DNA of 36,929 nucleotides from an uncultured Microbulbifer sp. (GCF_913055755.1 NZ_CAJXKH010000027.1:1-36929), one strand, 5' to 3'; positions 1 to 8,486 are shown, numbered from the stretch's first letter. Made by a program: numbers and translations. The notes: generated by a model from the letters alone, not told the origin.

Positions 1-482
1 AGCGATTTGCAACGAGCGCGCCAGCGCGAAGCCCGCAGGGGCAGAACAGCCCTTAGGCTGTTCTGATTCTTCCGCCTTCGGATGCCACCTCCCGTACATT
101 CGCTCAGGTAATGGCCGGCAGTCAAAGCGAAGGCTCACAAAGAACTTTCACGATTCATCCACCTCAGAGCTCCCGCTCCGACTTCTCCCCCCCTAACCCC
201 GAAATATATCGCCAAGCCCTCTATCTACAACAAATAACCCACAACCCATTGACTTTTAAAGCCATTGAAATATGGTCAATAGTCACTAATCGAAAAATTC
301 ATCTAGCTCAGCAGCTTTATATTTCGGACAAATACTAGCCACCGCGATCCAACCCACTGATATCAAACAGTTTTCTGCGAAATCGAAATATCGATCGGAA
401 AAATAGTAGCCAAAGAGACATACAGCCATTGGCCTTTGAATAAATTGTTAACAACACCAACCATCGAAGAAAGGAGATGGCC
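1..482. other. Stretch without a confident gene, AT-rich from about 190
   Basis: I see no convincing gene here. The first 110 bases are GC-rich and contain a 10-bp hairpin at 42-65. From about 190 the DNA becomes AT-rich and stays so into the next genes. An open frame at 111-338 (75 codons) has no ribosome binding site, no recognisable family and a composition typical of chance translation, so I do not call it. The last bases, AGGAG at 472-476, are the ribosome binding site of the next gene. The junction between GC-rich and AT-rich DNA may mark one edge of acquired DNA. Confidence 0.5.
42..65. terminator. Hairpin, possible terminator of an upstream gene
   Basis: CAGAACAGCC at 42-51 pairs perfectly with GGCTGTTCTG at 56-65 around a 4-base loop. 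A short pyrimidine run (TTCTTCC) follows. It could end transcription coming from left of the window, or be part of a repeat whose remainder lies outside. The lack of a clean T-run keeps this weak. Confidence 0.35.
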
Positions 483-818
483 ATGAAAAAAATAGCAGGG
501 TGGATCTGCATAGTATTCTGTGGAGTCGTCGTTAATGTTGCACTAGCTGACGAGGTAGAAATTCGGGCAAATCAGGTTATTTCATCGCCTGAAGCTATTC
601 GTTATTTAGGTCAGGTAGAAATATCGATTGGTCCCGATTCGAATGTACGATTTGAGTCAGAGGCAGTGGAGCAAATGGAGACGCAAACGGTCTATCAAGG
701 AAACGTGAGAATAAGTTTCGATACCACTACTATAAACACTGACAGTGTGGTCGTGACAAGACAAGGCGACTCGATGCAGTTAAGTATGGCCGATGCATCG
801 GTGGACATTTCCCAGTAG
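483..818 (+). CDS. Small exported protein, LptA/OstA-like fold suspected
   Basis: The product has 111 residues and begins with a signal peptide (MKK, then a hydrophobic stretch ending VALA-DEVEI). The rest is predicted beta-strand, with alternating phrases such as YLGQVEISI, YQGNVRISF and INTDSVVVTRQGD. This recalls the repeating strands of LptA/OstA periplasmic lipopolysaccharide-transport proteins, but the protein is shorter than LptA and I cannot assign it firmly. An in-frame ATG at 477 directly abuts AGGAG, so the ATG at 483, six bases further, is the better start. Codon use is AT-rich compared with genes after 2300. It sits in the same AT-rich block as the genes at 913, 1346 and 1718. 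It could simply be an unrelated beta-rich periplasmic protein. Confidence 0.6.
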   Translation: MKKIAGWICIVFCGVVVNVALADEVEIRANQVISSPEAIRYLGQVEISIGPDSNVRFESEAVEQMETQTVYQGNVRISFDTTTINTDSVVVTRQGDSMQLSMADASVDISQ

Positions 819-912
819 TTGTTAACAAGGTACTTATATTGCCAGCAAACTGGCTGGGGCGACCCTATATGAACCCTTTCATTTTCGAAGAAAAGTAAAT
901 TTTGAAAAATCC

Positions 913-1119
913 ATGAATATTAATATTGGGATCGTCCCTTACATACTTGTCTTTACTGCCGTCATTCCTGCATTGCTGGCATTTTTGGTTGCGAAGAAAC
1001 AAGGGCGTTCAACTGTAGCGTGCCCGGCGGTTGCCCTGGTTTTAGGCTTGAGCTGGATCGGTGGATGGCTTTACCTGGCGGTACTAACTCTGTTAGCACC
1101 AAAGCAAGAGAGTAATTGA
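913..1119 (+). CDS. Small two-helix membrane protein, unknown function
   Basis: This 68-residue product has two hydrophobic segments (about residues 6-27 and 37-61) joined by a short basic loop (AKKQGRST). The second segment contains SWIGGWLYLAVL. The phrase GxSWIGGWLYLA loosely resembles the small superinfection-immunity-type membrane proteins with a GWxxxGW pattern, but the match is too weak to name. No clear ribosome binding site precedes the ATG; the upstream bases are A-rich. It lies alone between two AT-rich intergenic gaps (819-912 and 1120-1345) where I see nothing else. It may be a real small membrane protein or an over-call. Confidence 0.45.
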   Translation: MNINIGIVPYILVFTAVIPALLAFLVAKKQGRSTVACPAVALVLGLSWIGGWLYLAVLTLLAPKQESN

Positions 1120-1345
1120 GCCCCATATAACAAGCAATAAAAGCAATTGCCCCACTGGTTTTACCGATGTTTTCACGCATTGCCATTTGCGGACAAATGG
1201 TAAAGTGGGTGAGTAAAAATAATGTGCTGTCATCTGATCACGCAGAATTTCAAAAAATAGATTGTAGAAACTACTATTAGCAAGCTCGCGGATTACACTG
1301 GGACCTAGCTGCGCCCAAACCGGACCTGGAAAATATCGAGAAAAT

Positions 1346-1642
1346 ATGGGAAGCAGGGTTGTGTTTGCCTTGGCAATAATGCTGTATATCGGGGGAAGCT
1401 ACCGACTCAACACTTCCTTTCCAGATCCATACGCGGAAGAAGCAATCTTTCCCACTGTGATTGTTTTTTTACTATTTGTCGTTTTCCTGTGGAGTGCCTT
1501 GGCCCGGTGCGCTGCTATAGGCTGGTCAAGATGGAGAGTTCTTATTCTCGTCATACCCATGGTTAGCATACTTGCATTCGGTATACTTTTGACCCGGAAA
1601 TCGGCAAAACTTTCTGGCAAGCAGCTATTGCCGCCCCGATGA
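1346..1642 (+). CDS. Small membrane protein, unknown function
   Basis: The product has 98 residues with hydrophobic segments at about 4-18, 36-56 and 64-84, and a basic C-terminus (LTRKSAKLSGK). The pattern suggests an inner-membrane protein with two or three helices. I do not recognise a family. The ribosome binding site is poor. The gene lies 75 bases before the signal-peptidase-like gene on the same strand and shares its AT-rich composition, so the two may have arrived together. No function can be inferred. Confidence 0.45.
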   Translation: MGSRVVFALAIMLYIGGSYRLNTSFPDPYAEEAIFPTVIVFLLFVVFLWSALARCAAIGWSRWRVLILVIPMVSILAFGILLTRKSAKLSGKQLLPPR

Positions 1643-1717
1643 GGTTGAGAATCCCTTTCCACAACCTCGCAATTCCATGACCGCCTCTAAACCGGATACC
1701 AGGTGATCACCAACTAA

Positions 1718-2230
1718 ATGAAATTTTTTTATGCATTCCTGGCTCTTTGGATCATGCTGATAGGCATGTACTTTGTTAATCCATTGGGGCCAGCTTCGGC
1801 CGATCCTCGCGCCAGATTGTTTGGATACATGGCGTATAGCATCCCCTCTTCAAGTATGGCGCCGTCTATTGAAGCCGGTAGCCATATTGTCGTAGGTACA
1901 TTTGCGTATGCTTTTTCCGAACCTGAAACTGGCGATATTGTTGCTTTTAAGGCGCCGCACGTTGACACAACATTTTTGGGTCGAGTAATGGGGCGTGCTG
2001 GGGACTTTGTTGCGGTTAGAGATTCAGTTGTCCACCTGAACGGTCGCGCTTTAGAAGAGCCTTACATTAACGCTGAAATCACTACTTGTCGGTATAGCGA
2101 ATATCCGGAAACCGGCATTCCTGAAGGACATCTCTTCATTCTCGGGGATAACCGTTGTAACAGCTTGGATTCCAGAGCATATGGGTTCGTCCCGAAAGGG
2201 AATTTAGTTGGAAAGGTGGTTTTTGATTAA
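1718..2230 (+). CDS. S26 signal peptidase-like protein lacking the box D lysine
   Basis: A 170-residue member of the S26 (LepB/TraF) fold. It has one N-terminal membrane anchor (residues 1-20). Box B is SIPSSSMAPSIEAG, with the nucleophile at Ser46. Box C is TGDIVAFKAP (71-80), and box E is GDNRCNSLDSRAYGFVP (143-159), which closely follows the LepB pattern GDNRDNSxDSRxxGFVP. In active bacterial enzymes box D reads (V/I)KRxxGLPGD, where Lys is the general base (Lys145 in E. coli LepB). Here it reads FLGRVMGRAGD, with Gly88 where Lys should be. The enzyme may therefore be inactive, use another base, or have a special role. It is short, like plasmid TraF or small LepB paralogues. The ribosome binding site is weak and composition is AT-rich. 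Confidence 0.8.
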   Translation: MKFFYAFLALWIMLIGMYFVNPLGPASADPRARLFGYMAYSIPSSSMAPSIEAGSHIVVGTFAYAFSEPETGDIVAFKAPHVDTTFLGRVMGRAGDFVAVRDSVVHLNGRALEEPYINAEITTCRYSEYPETGIPEGHLFILGDNRCNSLDSRAYGFVPKGNLVGKVVFD

Positions 2231-2358
2231 GCCTTAGCTAGCGCACCTGTTTGCAACGGTGTTAACTCGGCCAAGTTATCCACGTCCCCATTCAGCATAA
2301 ATTCAGGTGTATGATGCAGAATACACCACCACGAACTCTCACCAGGAAGCAGAAGACC

Positions 2359-2793
2359 ATGAACAAGTCCCTGATCGCCGCCGTTGCCAGCCTCGCTTTC
2401 ACCGCTCCGGCACTGGCGGACAAGCCCGAAGCTGCCGGCAAGGAAGTGATAGAGAACAAGGCCCCGGCAGAAGTCCAGGCCCGCGTCGACGAAGCCCGTG
2501 CCACCGCTGAGGAGAAGCGACTCGCCGCGGAAGAAAAGCGACACGAGAAACAAGAAAAGCACCTGAAAAAGGAAGAGAAACGCCTCGCAGCCGAGGAAAA
2601 ACGCCTGCAGAAGGAAGAAAAGCGTCTCGGTGCAGAGGCGGAGCGCCTGGAAGCCGAGCAGGAGCGCAAGGGCTTTGAAGAGCAGAAGATGAAGAAGGCC
2701 GAGCAGGAACGCAAGGAAATGGGCAAGGGCTCCGAGAAGGGCCAGGCCGCGCGGGAAGAGCACAGCAAGAAGTGGTGGCAATTCTGGAAGTAA
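2359..2793 (+). CDS. Exported charged coiled-coil protein
   Basis: The product has 144 residues: a signal peptide (MNKSLIAAVASLAFTAPALA) and then an almost entirely Glu/Lys/Arg/Ala-rich helix. This is built from repeats of the form EEKRLAAEEKR, EEKRLQKEEKR and EAERLEAEQER (about residues 50-125), and the protein ends in KKWWQFWK. The heptad-like charge pattern predicts a long single helix or coiled coil in the periplasm. The amphipathic Trp-rich tail could contact a membrane. An in-frame ATG at 2311 would add 16 residues ahead of the signal peptide, so I choose 2359, which has AGGAAG upstream. It is monocistronic and followed by a strong terminator. The function is unknown. Low sequence complexity makes database matches unreliable. 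Confidence 0.7.
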   Translation: MNKSLIAAVASLAFTAPALADKPEAAGKEVIENKAPAEVQARVDEARATAEEKRLAAEEKRHEKQEKHLKKEEKRLAAEEKRLQKEEKRLGAEAERLEAEQERKGFEEQKMKKAEQERKEMGKGSEKGQAAREEHSKKWWQFWK

Positions 2794-2812
2794 CTTCCAC
2801 CATTCCAGAGTA

Positions 2813-2858
2813 AAAAAGCCCGGGGAGTTTCCAGTGACTGCCCGGGCTTTTTCGTTTT
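2813..2858. terminator. Bidirectional intrinsic terminator
   Basis: AAAAAGCCCGGG at 2813-2824 pairs with CCCGGGCTTTTT at 2841-2852 around a 16-base loop. There are T-runs on both strands. It sits between the convergent coiled-coil gene (plus) and the FecR gene (minus) and can end both transcripts. Confidence 0.9.
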
Positions 2859-2868
2859 AGGCCTCAGC

Positions 2869-3900
2869 TCACTCTTCCACCGTCCCCGGCCAGATCACCA
2901 TCCTTCCATCCGGCTCCCTGAACACCCGCACCGGCAGCGACTGCTCCAGCATCGCGACCAGGGTATCCGCCTGATCGACGGTGAATGCGGTGGTGACCCG
3001 CAGGTTTTCCAGCTCCGGGGTACCGATCACAATGCGCTGTTTGCGGTAGCGGTTGGCATCGGCAACGACTTCCGACAGTGGTGCATCGCGGTAGCTGAAT
3101 ACGCCCTGGCGCCAGCTCGCGACCTGGCTGGCGTCGACAGTCTTCACCTCGCCAAACCGGCGCCGGATGACCTGCACCTGCTCGCCCGCCTGCAGGCGAA
3201 CCTTACTGGCATTGCCCGCCGCGACCCGGCTATCCGTGGGCGCGACGTCGACGATACCCTCTTCCACGGTCACCTTGACCCCCTGCTTGGCATCGCGGCT
3301 GCTGCGCACGTCAAAGCGGGTGCCTACCACACGGATCTCTGCACCTTCGGCGTTGACATAGAAGGGCCGGGACGGGTCCCTGGTGACGGTGAAAAAGGCC
3401 TGCCCGCGCAACAGTTTCACCCCGCGGCGCTCACCATCGAAAACGCTCTCGATGGCCGAGTCGCCACCCAGTACCACGGCACTGCCATCCTCCAGGGTAA
3501 CGGTGCGGGTCTCGGCCAGTTCGGTTGCATAGGCTTCCCCTCCCTGGTCCTGCGACGGCGCGAGATAAACCACTGCCACTGCCAGCATCATCACGCAGGC
3601 AAAGGCGAGGCCACTGGCCGGCGTGAGGAGCAGGTCCCGCAGCCTTTCCAACGTTGCGCCAATGCCGCCGCGCTGGCGCAGGCGCGCGCCCTGTTCACCG
3701 GCGGCAAGCGCGGCGAGGCTGCGGTCTATCTGTTCCAGGCGCTGGAAGCTTGCCCGGTTTGCGGGCTCCTGTAGCCAGTTATCGAAGTCGGACTGCTCCG
3801 CGGCGGTAAGCGGGCGCTCGCTGCACAGCATAAACCACGCGCGCGCCGCGGCTTCCACCTGCCGGATATCAGTCGCTGTCTGGCGGTTGCCAGTCGTCAT
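2869..3900 (-). CDS. FecR-type anti-sigma factor
   Basis: A 343-residue single-span inner-membrane regulator that passes the signal from a TonB-dependent receptor to its ECF sigma factor. The cytoplasmic N-terminal region (about 14-60) has the DUF4880 pattern AARAWFMLCSERPLTAAE. A membrane helix lies at about 94-114. A periplasmic FecR domain follows (TVTLEDGSAVVLGGDS, then VVGTRFDVR and VTVEEGIVDV). A C-terminal STN-like/DUF4974 domain (about 265-340, VFSYRDAPLSEVVADANRY) would contact the receptor. The start ATG at 3900 overlaps the sigma-factor stop by one base, so translation is coupled. A longer open frame upstream is in a different frame from the sigma gene and lacks support. The order receptor, sigma, anti-sigma is typical. 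Confidence 0.92.
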   Translation of the reverse strand: MTTGNRQTATDIRQVEAAARAWFMLCSERPLTAAEQSDFDNWLQEPANRASFQRLEQIDRSLAALAAGEQGARLRQRGGIGATLERLRDLLLTPASGLAFACVMMLAVAVVYLAPSQDQGGEAYATELAETRTVTLEDGSAVVLGGDSAIESVFDGERRGVKLLRGQAFFTVTRDPSRPFYVNAEGAEIRVVGTRFDVRSSRDAKQGVKVTVEEGIVDVAPTDSRVAAGNASKVRLQAGEQVQVIRRRFGEVKTVDASQVASWRQGVFSYRDAPLSEVVADANRYRKQRIVIGTPELENLRVTTAFTVDQADTLVAMLEQSLPVRVFREPDGRMVIWPGTVEE

Positions 3901-4448
3901 TACAAATCTCCACCATGCACACGCAGCGCTTCCTGGCACCCGGCCAGGGCTTTCGCCACATGCTTCTTTACTACGGTTGCCGAGAGCCCTTCCCGCCGCG
4001 CTATTTCCGCGTAGGAGAGGCCGTCGACACGGTTCATCAACAACAGCCGCCGCCGCTTGTGGGGCATATTCCACAGCGCGCGACTGATCAGGCCGAGAAA
4101 CTGACGGCTGCTCGCCACGCGCTCGGGGCCCAGGTTGTCCTGATCCCGCTCGGGATCCCCCTGTACCGACTGCGCGTAGCTCTCGCGCACCTGCCCCTTG
4201 CGCAACGCGTCTATGGTGGCGTTGTGCACCGAGCGATACAGGAAGGCCCTGACATGCTCGACACTGCCGTCGCGAAACTGCGGCGCCATGCGCGCGAAAG
4301 CCTCCTGTACCAGGTCCTCGGCTTCGCTGTACGACAGCCCGAACTTGCTTACCGCATAGCGACACAACTCCTGGTGGTACTCGCGGTAGTAGTAATCCAG
4401 GTTCTTGTCGTTATCGGCCGTCAATTGGTTCGCCCATGCTGTCGCCAT
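3900..4448 (-). CDS. FecI-type ECF sigma factor
   Basis: A 182-residue sigma-70 family protein of the extracytoplasmic-function class. Region 2 spans about residues 19-85 (YYREYHQELCRYA, then AEDLVQEAFARM and HVRAFLYRSVHNATID). Region 4 covers about 120-172, with the helix-turn-helix GLSYAEIARREGLSATVVKKH. It should direct RNA polymerase to the promoter of the receptor gene once FecR relays the signal. The region upstream (4449-4596) is AT-rich and could carry a promoter of its own, so expression need not depend on read-through from the receptor gene. Its stop shares one base with the FecR start. Confidence 0.92.
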   Translation of the reverse strand: MATAWANQLTADNDKNLDYYYREYHQELCRYAVSKFGLSYSEAEDLVQEAFARMAPQFRDGSVEHVRAFLYRSVHNATIDALRKGQVRESYAQSVQGDPERDQDNLGPERVASSRQFLGLISRALWNMPHKRRRLLLMNRVDGLSYAEIARREGLSATVVKKHVAKALAGCQEALRVHGGDL

Positions 4449-4596
4449 GGATTCTCTTCACCATCGTCATTTTTGTTGTATTTGTGTGTATTTTTTCGGT
4501 TTTCCACTGCCTACTGCCGCGGAAATTTCCTTCTCTCGTCGATAGGACGGGCGGCCCGGGGCGATCGTCTCCCCTGTACTCAAAGAGCTGGCAAAA

Positions 4597-7359
4597 TCAG
4601 TTGAATTGCAGCCCGACCCGCAGGCCGAAGGTGCGCGGGGCACCGAAGTAGTATTCCGGGGCGGCGATGTCGATATCCTGCACATTGTTGGCCACCGCCT
4701 GGTTGGTGAGGTTGTCGCCGTAGAGATCCAGCCACCAGGCTCCGCCGGCGGGCTCCAGCCTGAAGCCGGCACTCCACAGGGCAAAGGCGGGGCGGCGGTC
4801 GATATCCCGTGCCGCGCCATTGGGATCCTCGACCCACTCGCCGCTGCTGTTGTCCAGCAACAGGCCACTGCGGTCGCCGCGGTTGGCCTCATTGAAGTAC
4901 ATCTCGCCGGCATAGCGCAGCCCGAGCCGCGCGGTGGCCCGCCCCCAGTCGCCCAGCGGCAACCGGTGACTGTAGTTGAGACCGAGGCTGAGTTCCGGCA
5001 CCTGCTTCAGCTGGTTGCCGCTGAAATCCACCACATCCGGGATAGCGGTATCAACGGCGGCGGGGTTCCAGGTCTGGCCATAGCCGGGGAATACGTTGTC
5101 CACCGCGAGGAAGTGCTGGTAGTGGGCATCCAGTGCGGAGAGATAACCGGTCAGCCGGCCGTTGGCGCTGCTGGCCCAGTTCAGCTCCAGTTCCAGGCCG
5201 CGAATGATGGCAGAGGGAGCGTTGGTGCTGCGCACCAGCTCGGTGCCGTCGTCTGCCACCGCCACCCCGGATACCTGCAGATCGCGGTAGTGCGTATTGA
5301 ACAGGGCACCATTCAGGGTCATGGCCCCATCCAGCAGGCCCAGCTTGAACCCCAGTTCCAGGTTGTCGCTGGTCTCCGGGTCCACATAGGCCCGGTGGCG
5401 ATCGTCGCTGCTGTTATTGCGCGCGATGACTTCCGCCAGCGCTGCGCGGTATCCGGGATCGTCGGTGCCAGCGAAGGTTCCCACCAGCTTGCCGCCATCT
5501 TCGACAATGCCCGGTTTGAAGCCCTCGGCAAACAGCAGGTAGAGCAACACATCGTCCGTCGGGCGGTAGCTCAGGCGGGCCATGGTGGTGGTGCTGTGCC
5601 AGGCGTGGGCAACGTCGTTGTAGTTGGCAAAGAAGCACTGCCCCGGCGCCGCCGACTCGCGATTGACCGCGACGATACCGAAGTCGCCGCCGCGATCCGC
5701 GTTGATCAGGTCCGGACAGGCGATATTGCGGCCGCCACGGTCGTAGCGCCGGTCGCGGCCGCTGCGGGCGCCGGCGGAGATCTGCCAGCGCTCGCCGAGG
5801 TCGTAGTCGAGCTGGCCGTAAAAGGCACTCAGGCGGCTGCCGCGATCCGGCTGCTGGAAGCTGTGGGCCGGCGCCCCGCCCCAACCACTGCCGTCGGCGG
5901 TCTGGTGCTCAAGGTCGAAGCGAATTCCGCTCTTTTCACTGAAATCGAAATAGGCCAACAGCCAACGCAATGACTGCTCATCGTCGCTTTTCAGTTGCAG
6001 TTCGTGCTGGCGCGCGCGGTAGCGGGACCACACGGTGCGGTTGCTCTGGTGGTACTGCTGCAGGTCGGTCTCGCTGCCGACGGCACCGGTGCGGTCGCCG
6101 TCCCAGTCCTGGCTGCGGTCCATCTGGCTGACGCCGCTGATATAGGCGAGGGTTATGCCGTCGGGCAGGGTCCACTCCAGGCGGCTGCGCAGGGTGTCCT
6201 GGTCCAGCGCCACGCTACCGGGCGTGTCGATGGTGACCGGGGTGGAGAAATCCACCACCGGCAGGCTGCCGGCGCCGCGGTCTTCAAAGTGTTCGTAGCT
6301 CAGCCACCAGTGCAGCGTGTCGTGCATGCGCCAGGCGGAACTGAGGCGGTGGCTGAACAGGTCCAGGTTATTGTAGCGGTCGGCGCGATCCGTCGGGATC
6401 GAGCCCTCGCGGTAACGGGTGTAGCTGTCCGCCCGCTCGGATACCCCGGCCCAGCGCAGGGCCCAGTTGTCGGTGATCGGGGCATTGGCCATCGCGCTGA
6501 ATTTCTGCTGGCGGTAACTGCCCAGGGTCAGGGAGAGATCGGAAGACCAGACCGGCTCCGGCCGCGCCGTGTGGTAATTGATCACGCCACCGGTTGAGTT
6601 GCGCCCGAACAGGGTACCCTGGGGGCCGCGCAGCACCTCCACCCGGTCCAGGTCGTACAGCAACACCGATGATCCCTGGACCCGGCTGCTGTAGATACCG
6701 TCCACATGGGTGGCCACGCCGGAGTCGCCGGCCTCGGTGTGATTGTCGGAGCCGACACCCCGCAGGTACAGCAGCGACGCGGTGTGGTCGCCGTTGCGCG
6801 CCACCTGCAGGCTGGGCACCTCGGCGACGAGTTGCTGCAGGCTGTCGATATGCCGGTCCTTGAGGACGCCGCCGCTGATTGCGGTCACCGCCATCGGCGT
6901 GTCCTGCAGGTTGGTGCGACGTTTGCTCGCCACCACCTGCACCTCTTCCAGCAGCTGCGGCTCGGGCTCGTACCGGGGTTCTGTTATTGCTGGCGACAGC
7001 GGCGCCCTGGGCGGCAGGATGACGAGGCCCTGGCCATCCACTTCACGGAAACGGAATCCGGTACTGGCCAGCAGTGCCTGCAGCGCGGCGCCGGCACTCA
7101 TCTCCCCACGCACCGCGGGCGCGGTGGTGTCGAGATCCAGTTCCGAGCGGACCATCACCGCGATTCCAGTCTGGCGGGAAAATGCCAACAGGGCCTGGTC
7201 CAGAGCTTGCGCGGGAATCGCCAGTTGATGGGTGACCCATAACCCCGACTGCGCCGGAGTCGCATCGGCGGGCAACGCCTGTGCCGGGCCCGATACACAC
7301 AGGTGTACCGCCATCAGCGCAGCTGCAAGGGCATTGCGGGAAGTCGAGGGTATCGGCAT
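4597..7359 (-). CDS. TonB-dependent receptor with STN signalling domain
   Basis: A 920-residue outer-membrane transporter of the FecA class. A signal peptide (to about residue 29) is followed by an STN domain (about 45-117: LAIPAQALDQALLAFSRQTG, then GFRFREVDGQGLVIL). This domain passes the ligand-bound signal to FecR. A TonB-box-like stretch, LEEVQVVASKR, lies near 138. The plug has the typical phrases DTPMAVTAISG, RGVGSDNH, VEVLRGPQGTLFGRNSTGGVIN. The remainder is a 22-strand barrel. Plug and barrel resemble the broad TonB-receptor group of marine gammaproteobacteria, whose ligands include carbohydrates, quinones and vitamins as well as siderophores. Nothing nearby (no hydrolase, siderophore or ABC-transporter gene) indicates the ligand. 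It is the first gene of a receptor-sigma-anti-sigma unit. Confidence 0.9.
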   Translation of the reverse strand: MPIPSTSRNALAAALMAVHLCVSGPAQALPADATPAQSGLWVTHQLAIPAQALDQALLAFSRQTGIAVMVRSELDLDTTAPAVRGEMSAGAALQALLASTGFRFREVDGQGLVILPPRAPLSPAITEPRYEPEPQLLEEVQVVASKRRTNLQDTPMAVTAISGGVLKDRHIDSLQQLVAEVPSLQVARNGDHTASLLYLRGVGSDNHTEAGDSGVATHVDGIYSSRVQGSSVLLYDLDRVEVLRGPQGTLFGRNSTGGVINYHTARPEPVWSSDLSLTLGSYRQQKFSAMANAPITDNWALRWAGVSERADSYTRYREGSIPTDRADRYNNLDLFSHRLSSAWRMHDTLHWWLSYEHFEDRGAGSLPVVDFSTPVTIDTPGSVALDQDTLRSRLEWTLPDGITLAYISGVSQMDRSQDWDGDRTGAVGSETDLQQYHQSNRTVWSRYRARQHELQLKSDDEQSLRWLLAYFDFSEKSGIRFDLEHQTADGSGWGGAPAHSFQQPDRGSRLSAFYGQLDYDLGERWQISAGARSGRDRRYDRGGRNIACPDLINADRGGDFGIVAVNRESAAPGQCFFANYNDVAHAWHSTTTMARLSYRPTDDVLLYLLFAEGFKPGIVEDGGKLVGTFAGTDDPGYRAALAEVIARNNSSDDRHRAYVDPETSDNLELGFKLGLLDGAMTLNGALFNTHYRDLQVSGVAVADDGTELVRSTNAPSAIIRGLELELNWASSANGRLTGYLSALDAHYQHFLAVDNVFPGYGQTWNPAAVDTAIPDVVDFSGNQLKQVPELSLGLNYSHRLPLGDWGRATARLGLRYAGEMYFNEANRGDRSGLLLDNSSGEWVEDPNGAARDIDRRPAFALWSAGFRLEPAGGAWWLDLYGDNLTNQAVANNVQDIDIAAPEYYFGAPRTFGLRVGLQFN

Positions 7360-7445
7360 AGGTTCATCGCGATTTCCCGCCGGGTGGCGGGACCGGTAGC
7401 GTCACCCTGTCGATCCCTTAAGAAGGGAGGCGCGCCCGGTTAATT

Positions 7446-7473
7446 ATTGTATTGACTGGAAAACATACAACAA
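7446..7473 (-). promoter_or_regulatory. Possible promoter of the TonB receptor gene
   Basis: On the minus strand TTGTTG (7468-7473) and TACAAT (7446-7451) are separated by 16 bases, 87 bases before the receptor start. The -10 matches the consensus at five of six positions; the -35 is weaker. An ECF-type promoter served by the neighbouring sigma factor is also possible, but I could not identify one by eye. Confidence 0.35.
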
Positions 7474-7508
7474 TCGAGCGCACGGATACAAGCGGTGGCC
7501 GCGACGGC

Positions 7509-8348
7509 CTATTCCCCCACCAGTGTCTCGCAGCGGAAGTGGGCCTCGCCATCGCCGCTCAGGCGTTCGGCCAGTTGCGGCAGCAGGCTGTCCATTTGCG
7601 CCCGCAGGGTCCACGGTGGGTTGACCACGATCATCCCCGATGCGGTCATGCCGCGGCCGGGACTGTCGGCGCAAATGCCCAGCTCGAACAGCTCGACCCT
7701 GCGGATACCGGACGCGGCAATCTGCCGGGTCATGGCGTCGATACGCGCGCGCTCCACCACCGGATACCAGAGGGCCACGGTCGCCGTCGCCATCTTGCGG
7801 TGGATCAGTGCCAGCGCCGACACCACCCGCTGATAGTCCTGCTTCTGTTCATAGGGCGGATCGATCAGCACCAGCGCGCGCCGGGAGCGTGTAGGCAGTA
7901 GCGCCGCGAGCCCCACAAAGCCATCCTCCTCGCGCACCCGGCACTGATGGCGACCGGAAAGATTCCTGCGCAGGTTTTCCACTTCACTGGGGTGCAGTTC
8001 GAACAGCCAGGCCTTGTCCTGGGGGCGCAATAGCTGCGCCGCCACCATCGGCGAGCCGGGATAGTGGCGCAGGCCCCCTTCGGGGTTGAGCGCGGCCACC
8101 AGCTGCAGGTAGGGCGCCAGTGCCGGCAGCGCATCGTCTCCAAACAGCTTGCCGATACCGTTCAGATACTCCTGGTTTTTCTGCGCCATATCCGATTGCA
8201 AGCGGTAGAGTCCGGCACCGGCGTGGGTGTCGATATAGTCGAAAGGTGCTTCTTTCTTCTGCAGATAAGAAATAATTTCCACCTGCACATGGTGCTTGAG
8301 CACATCGGCAAAGTTGCCGGCGTGAAAACCGTGTCGATAACTGAACAT
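7509..8348 (-). CDS. rlmJ: 23S rRNA (adenine2030-N6)-methyltransferase RlmJ
   Basis: A 279-residue S-adenosylmethionine-dependent enzyme that methylates N6 of A2030 in 23S rRNA (family knowledge). The N-terminus MFSYRHGFHAGNFADVLKH is the hallmark of RlmJ. The catalytic DPPY motif (IDPPYEQ) begins at Asp163, matching Asp164 of the E. coli enzyme. FDYIDTHAGAGLYRL is the cofactor-binding region. An in-frame ATG seven codons earlier (8369) would give an atypical leader, so I place the start at 8348, where the sequence matches the family N-terminus. Length matches the family (about 280). It stands alone between the receptor unit and the DUF3570 operon. Confidence 0.95.
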   Translation of the reverse strand: MFSYRHGFHAGNFADVLKHHVQVEIISYLQKKEAPFDYIDTHAGAGLYRLQSDMAQKNQEYLNGIGKLFGDDALPALAPYLQLVAALNPEGGLRHYPGSPMVAAQLLRPQDKAWLFELHPSEVENLRRNLSGRHQCRVREEDGFVGLAALLPTRSRRALVLIDPPYEQKQDYQRVVSALALIHRKMATATVALWYPVVERARIDAMTRQIAASGIRRVELFELGICADSPGRGMTASGMIVVNPPWTLRAQMDSLLPQLAERLSGDGEAHFRCETLVGE

Positions 8349-8486
8349 ACGCCCACCGGGAGTGGCCAAAACAGAGCGAATACACTGCCGGGCGGGGCGC
8401 CTGGCAGCGGCGGGTGAGCACTAGGTAGGTAGGATTGGAACAGCCGTCCGGACTTTCGGGCTCACCGGGAAAAGCCGGCGAACTTT

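Noticed and set aside
111..338. 75-codon open frame near the left edge
   Set aside because: No ribosome binding site, no recognisable family and composition of chance translation; reported only as part of the unassigned stretch.
2227..2781. Leu/Phe-rich and Ser-rich open frames on the minus strand over the coiled-coil gene
   Set aside because: They are complements of the Glu/Lys-rich repeat of the real gene, which has a signal peptide, ribosome binding site and terminator.
4606..5973. Open frame on the plus strand opposite the TonB receptor gene
   Set aside because: Shadow of a clear receptor gene; the product is repetitive Gly/Val/Ala/Gln and spans unrelated domains of the receptor.
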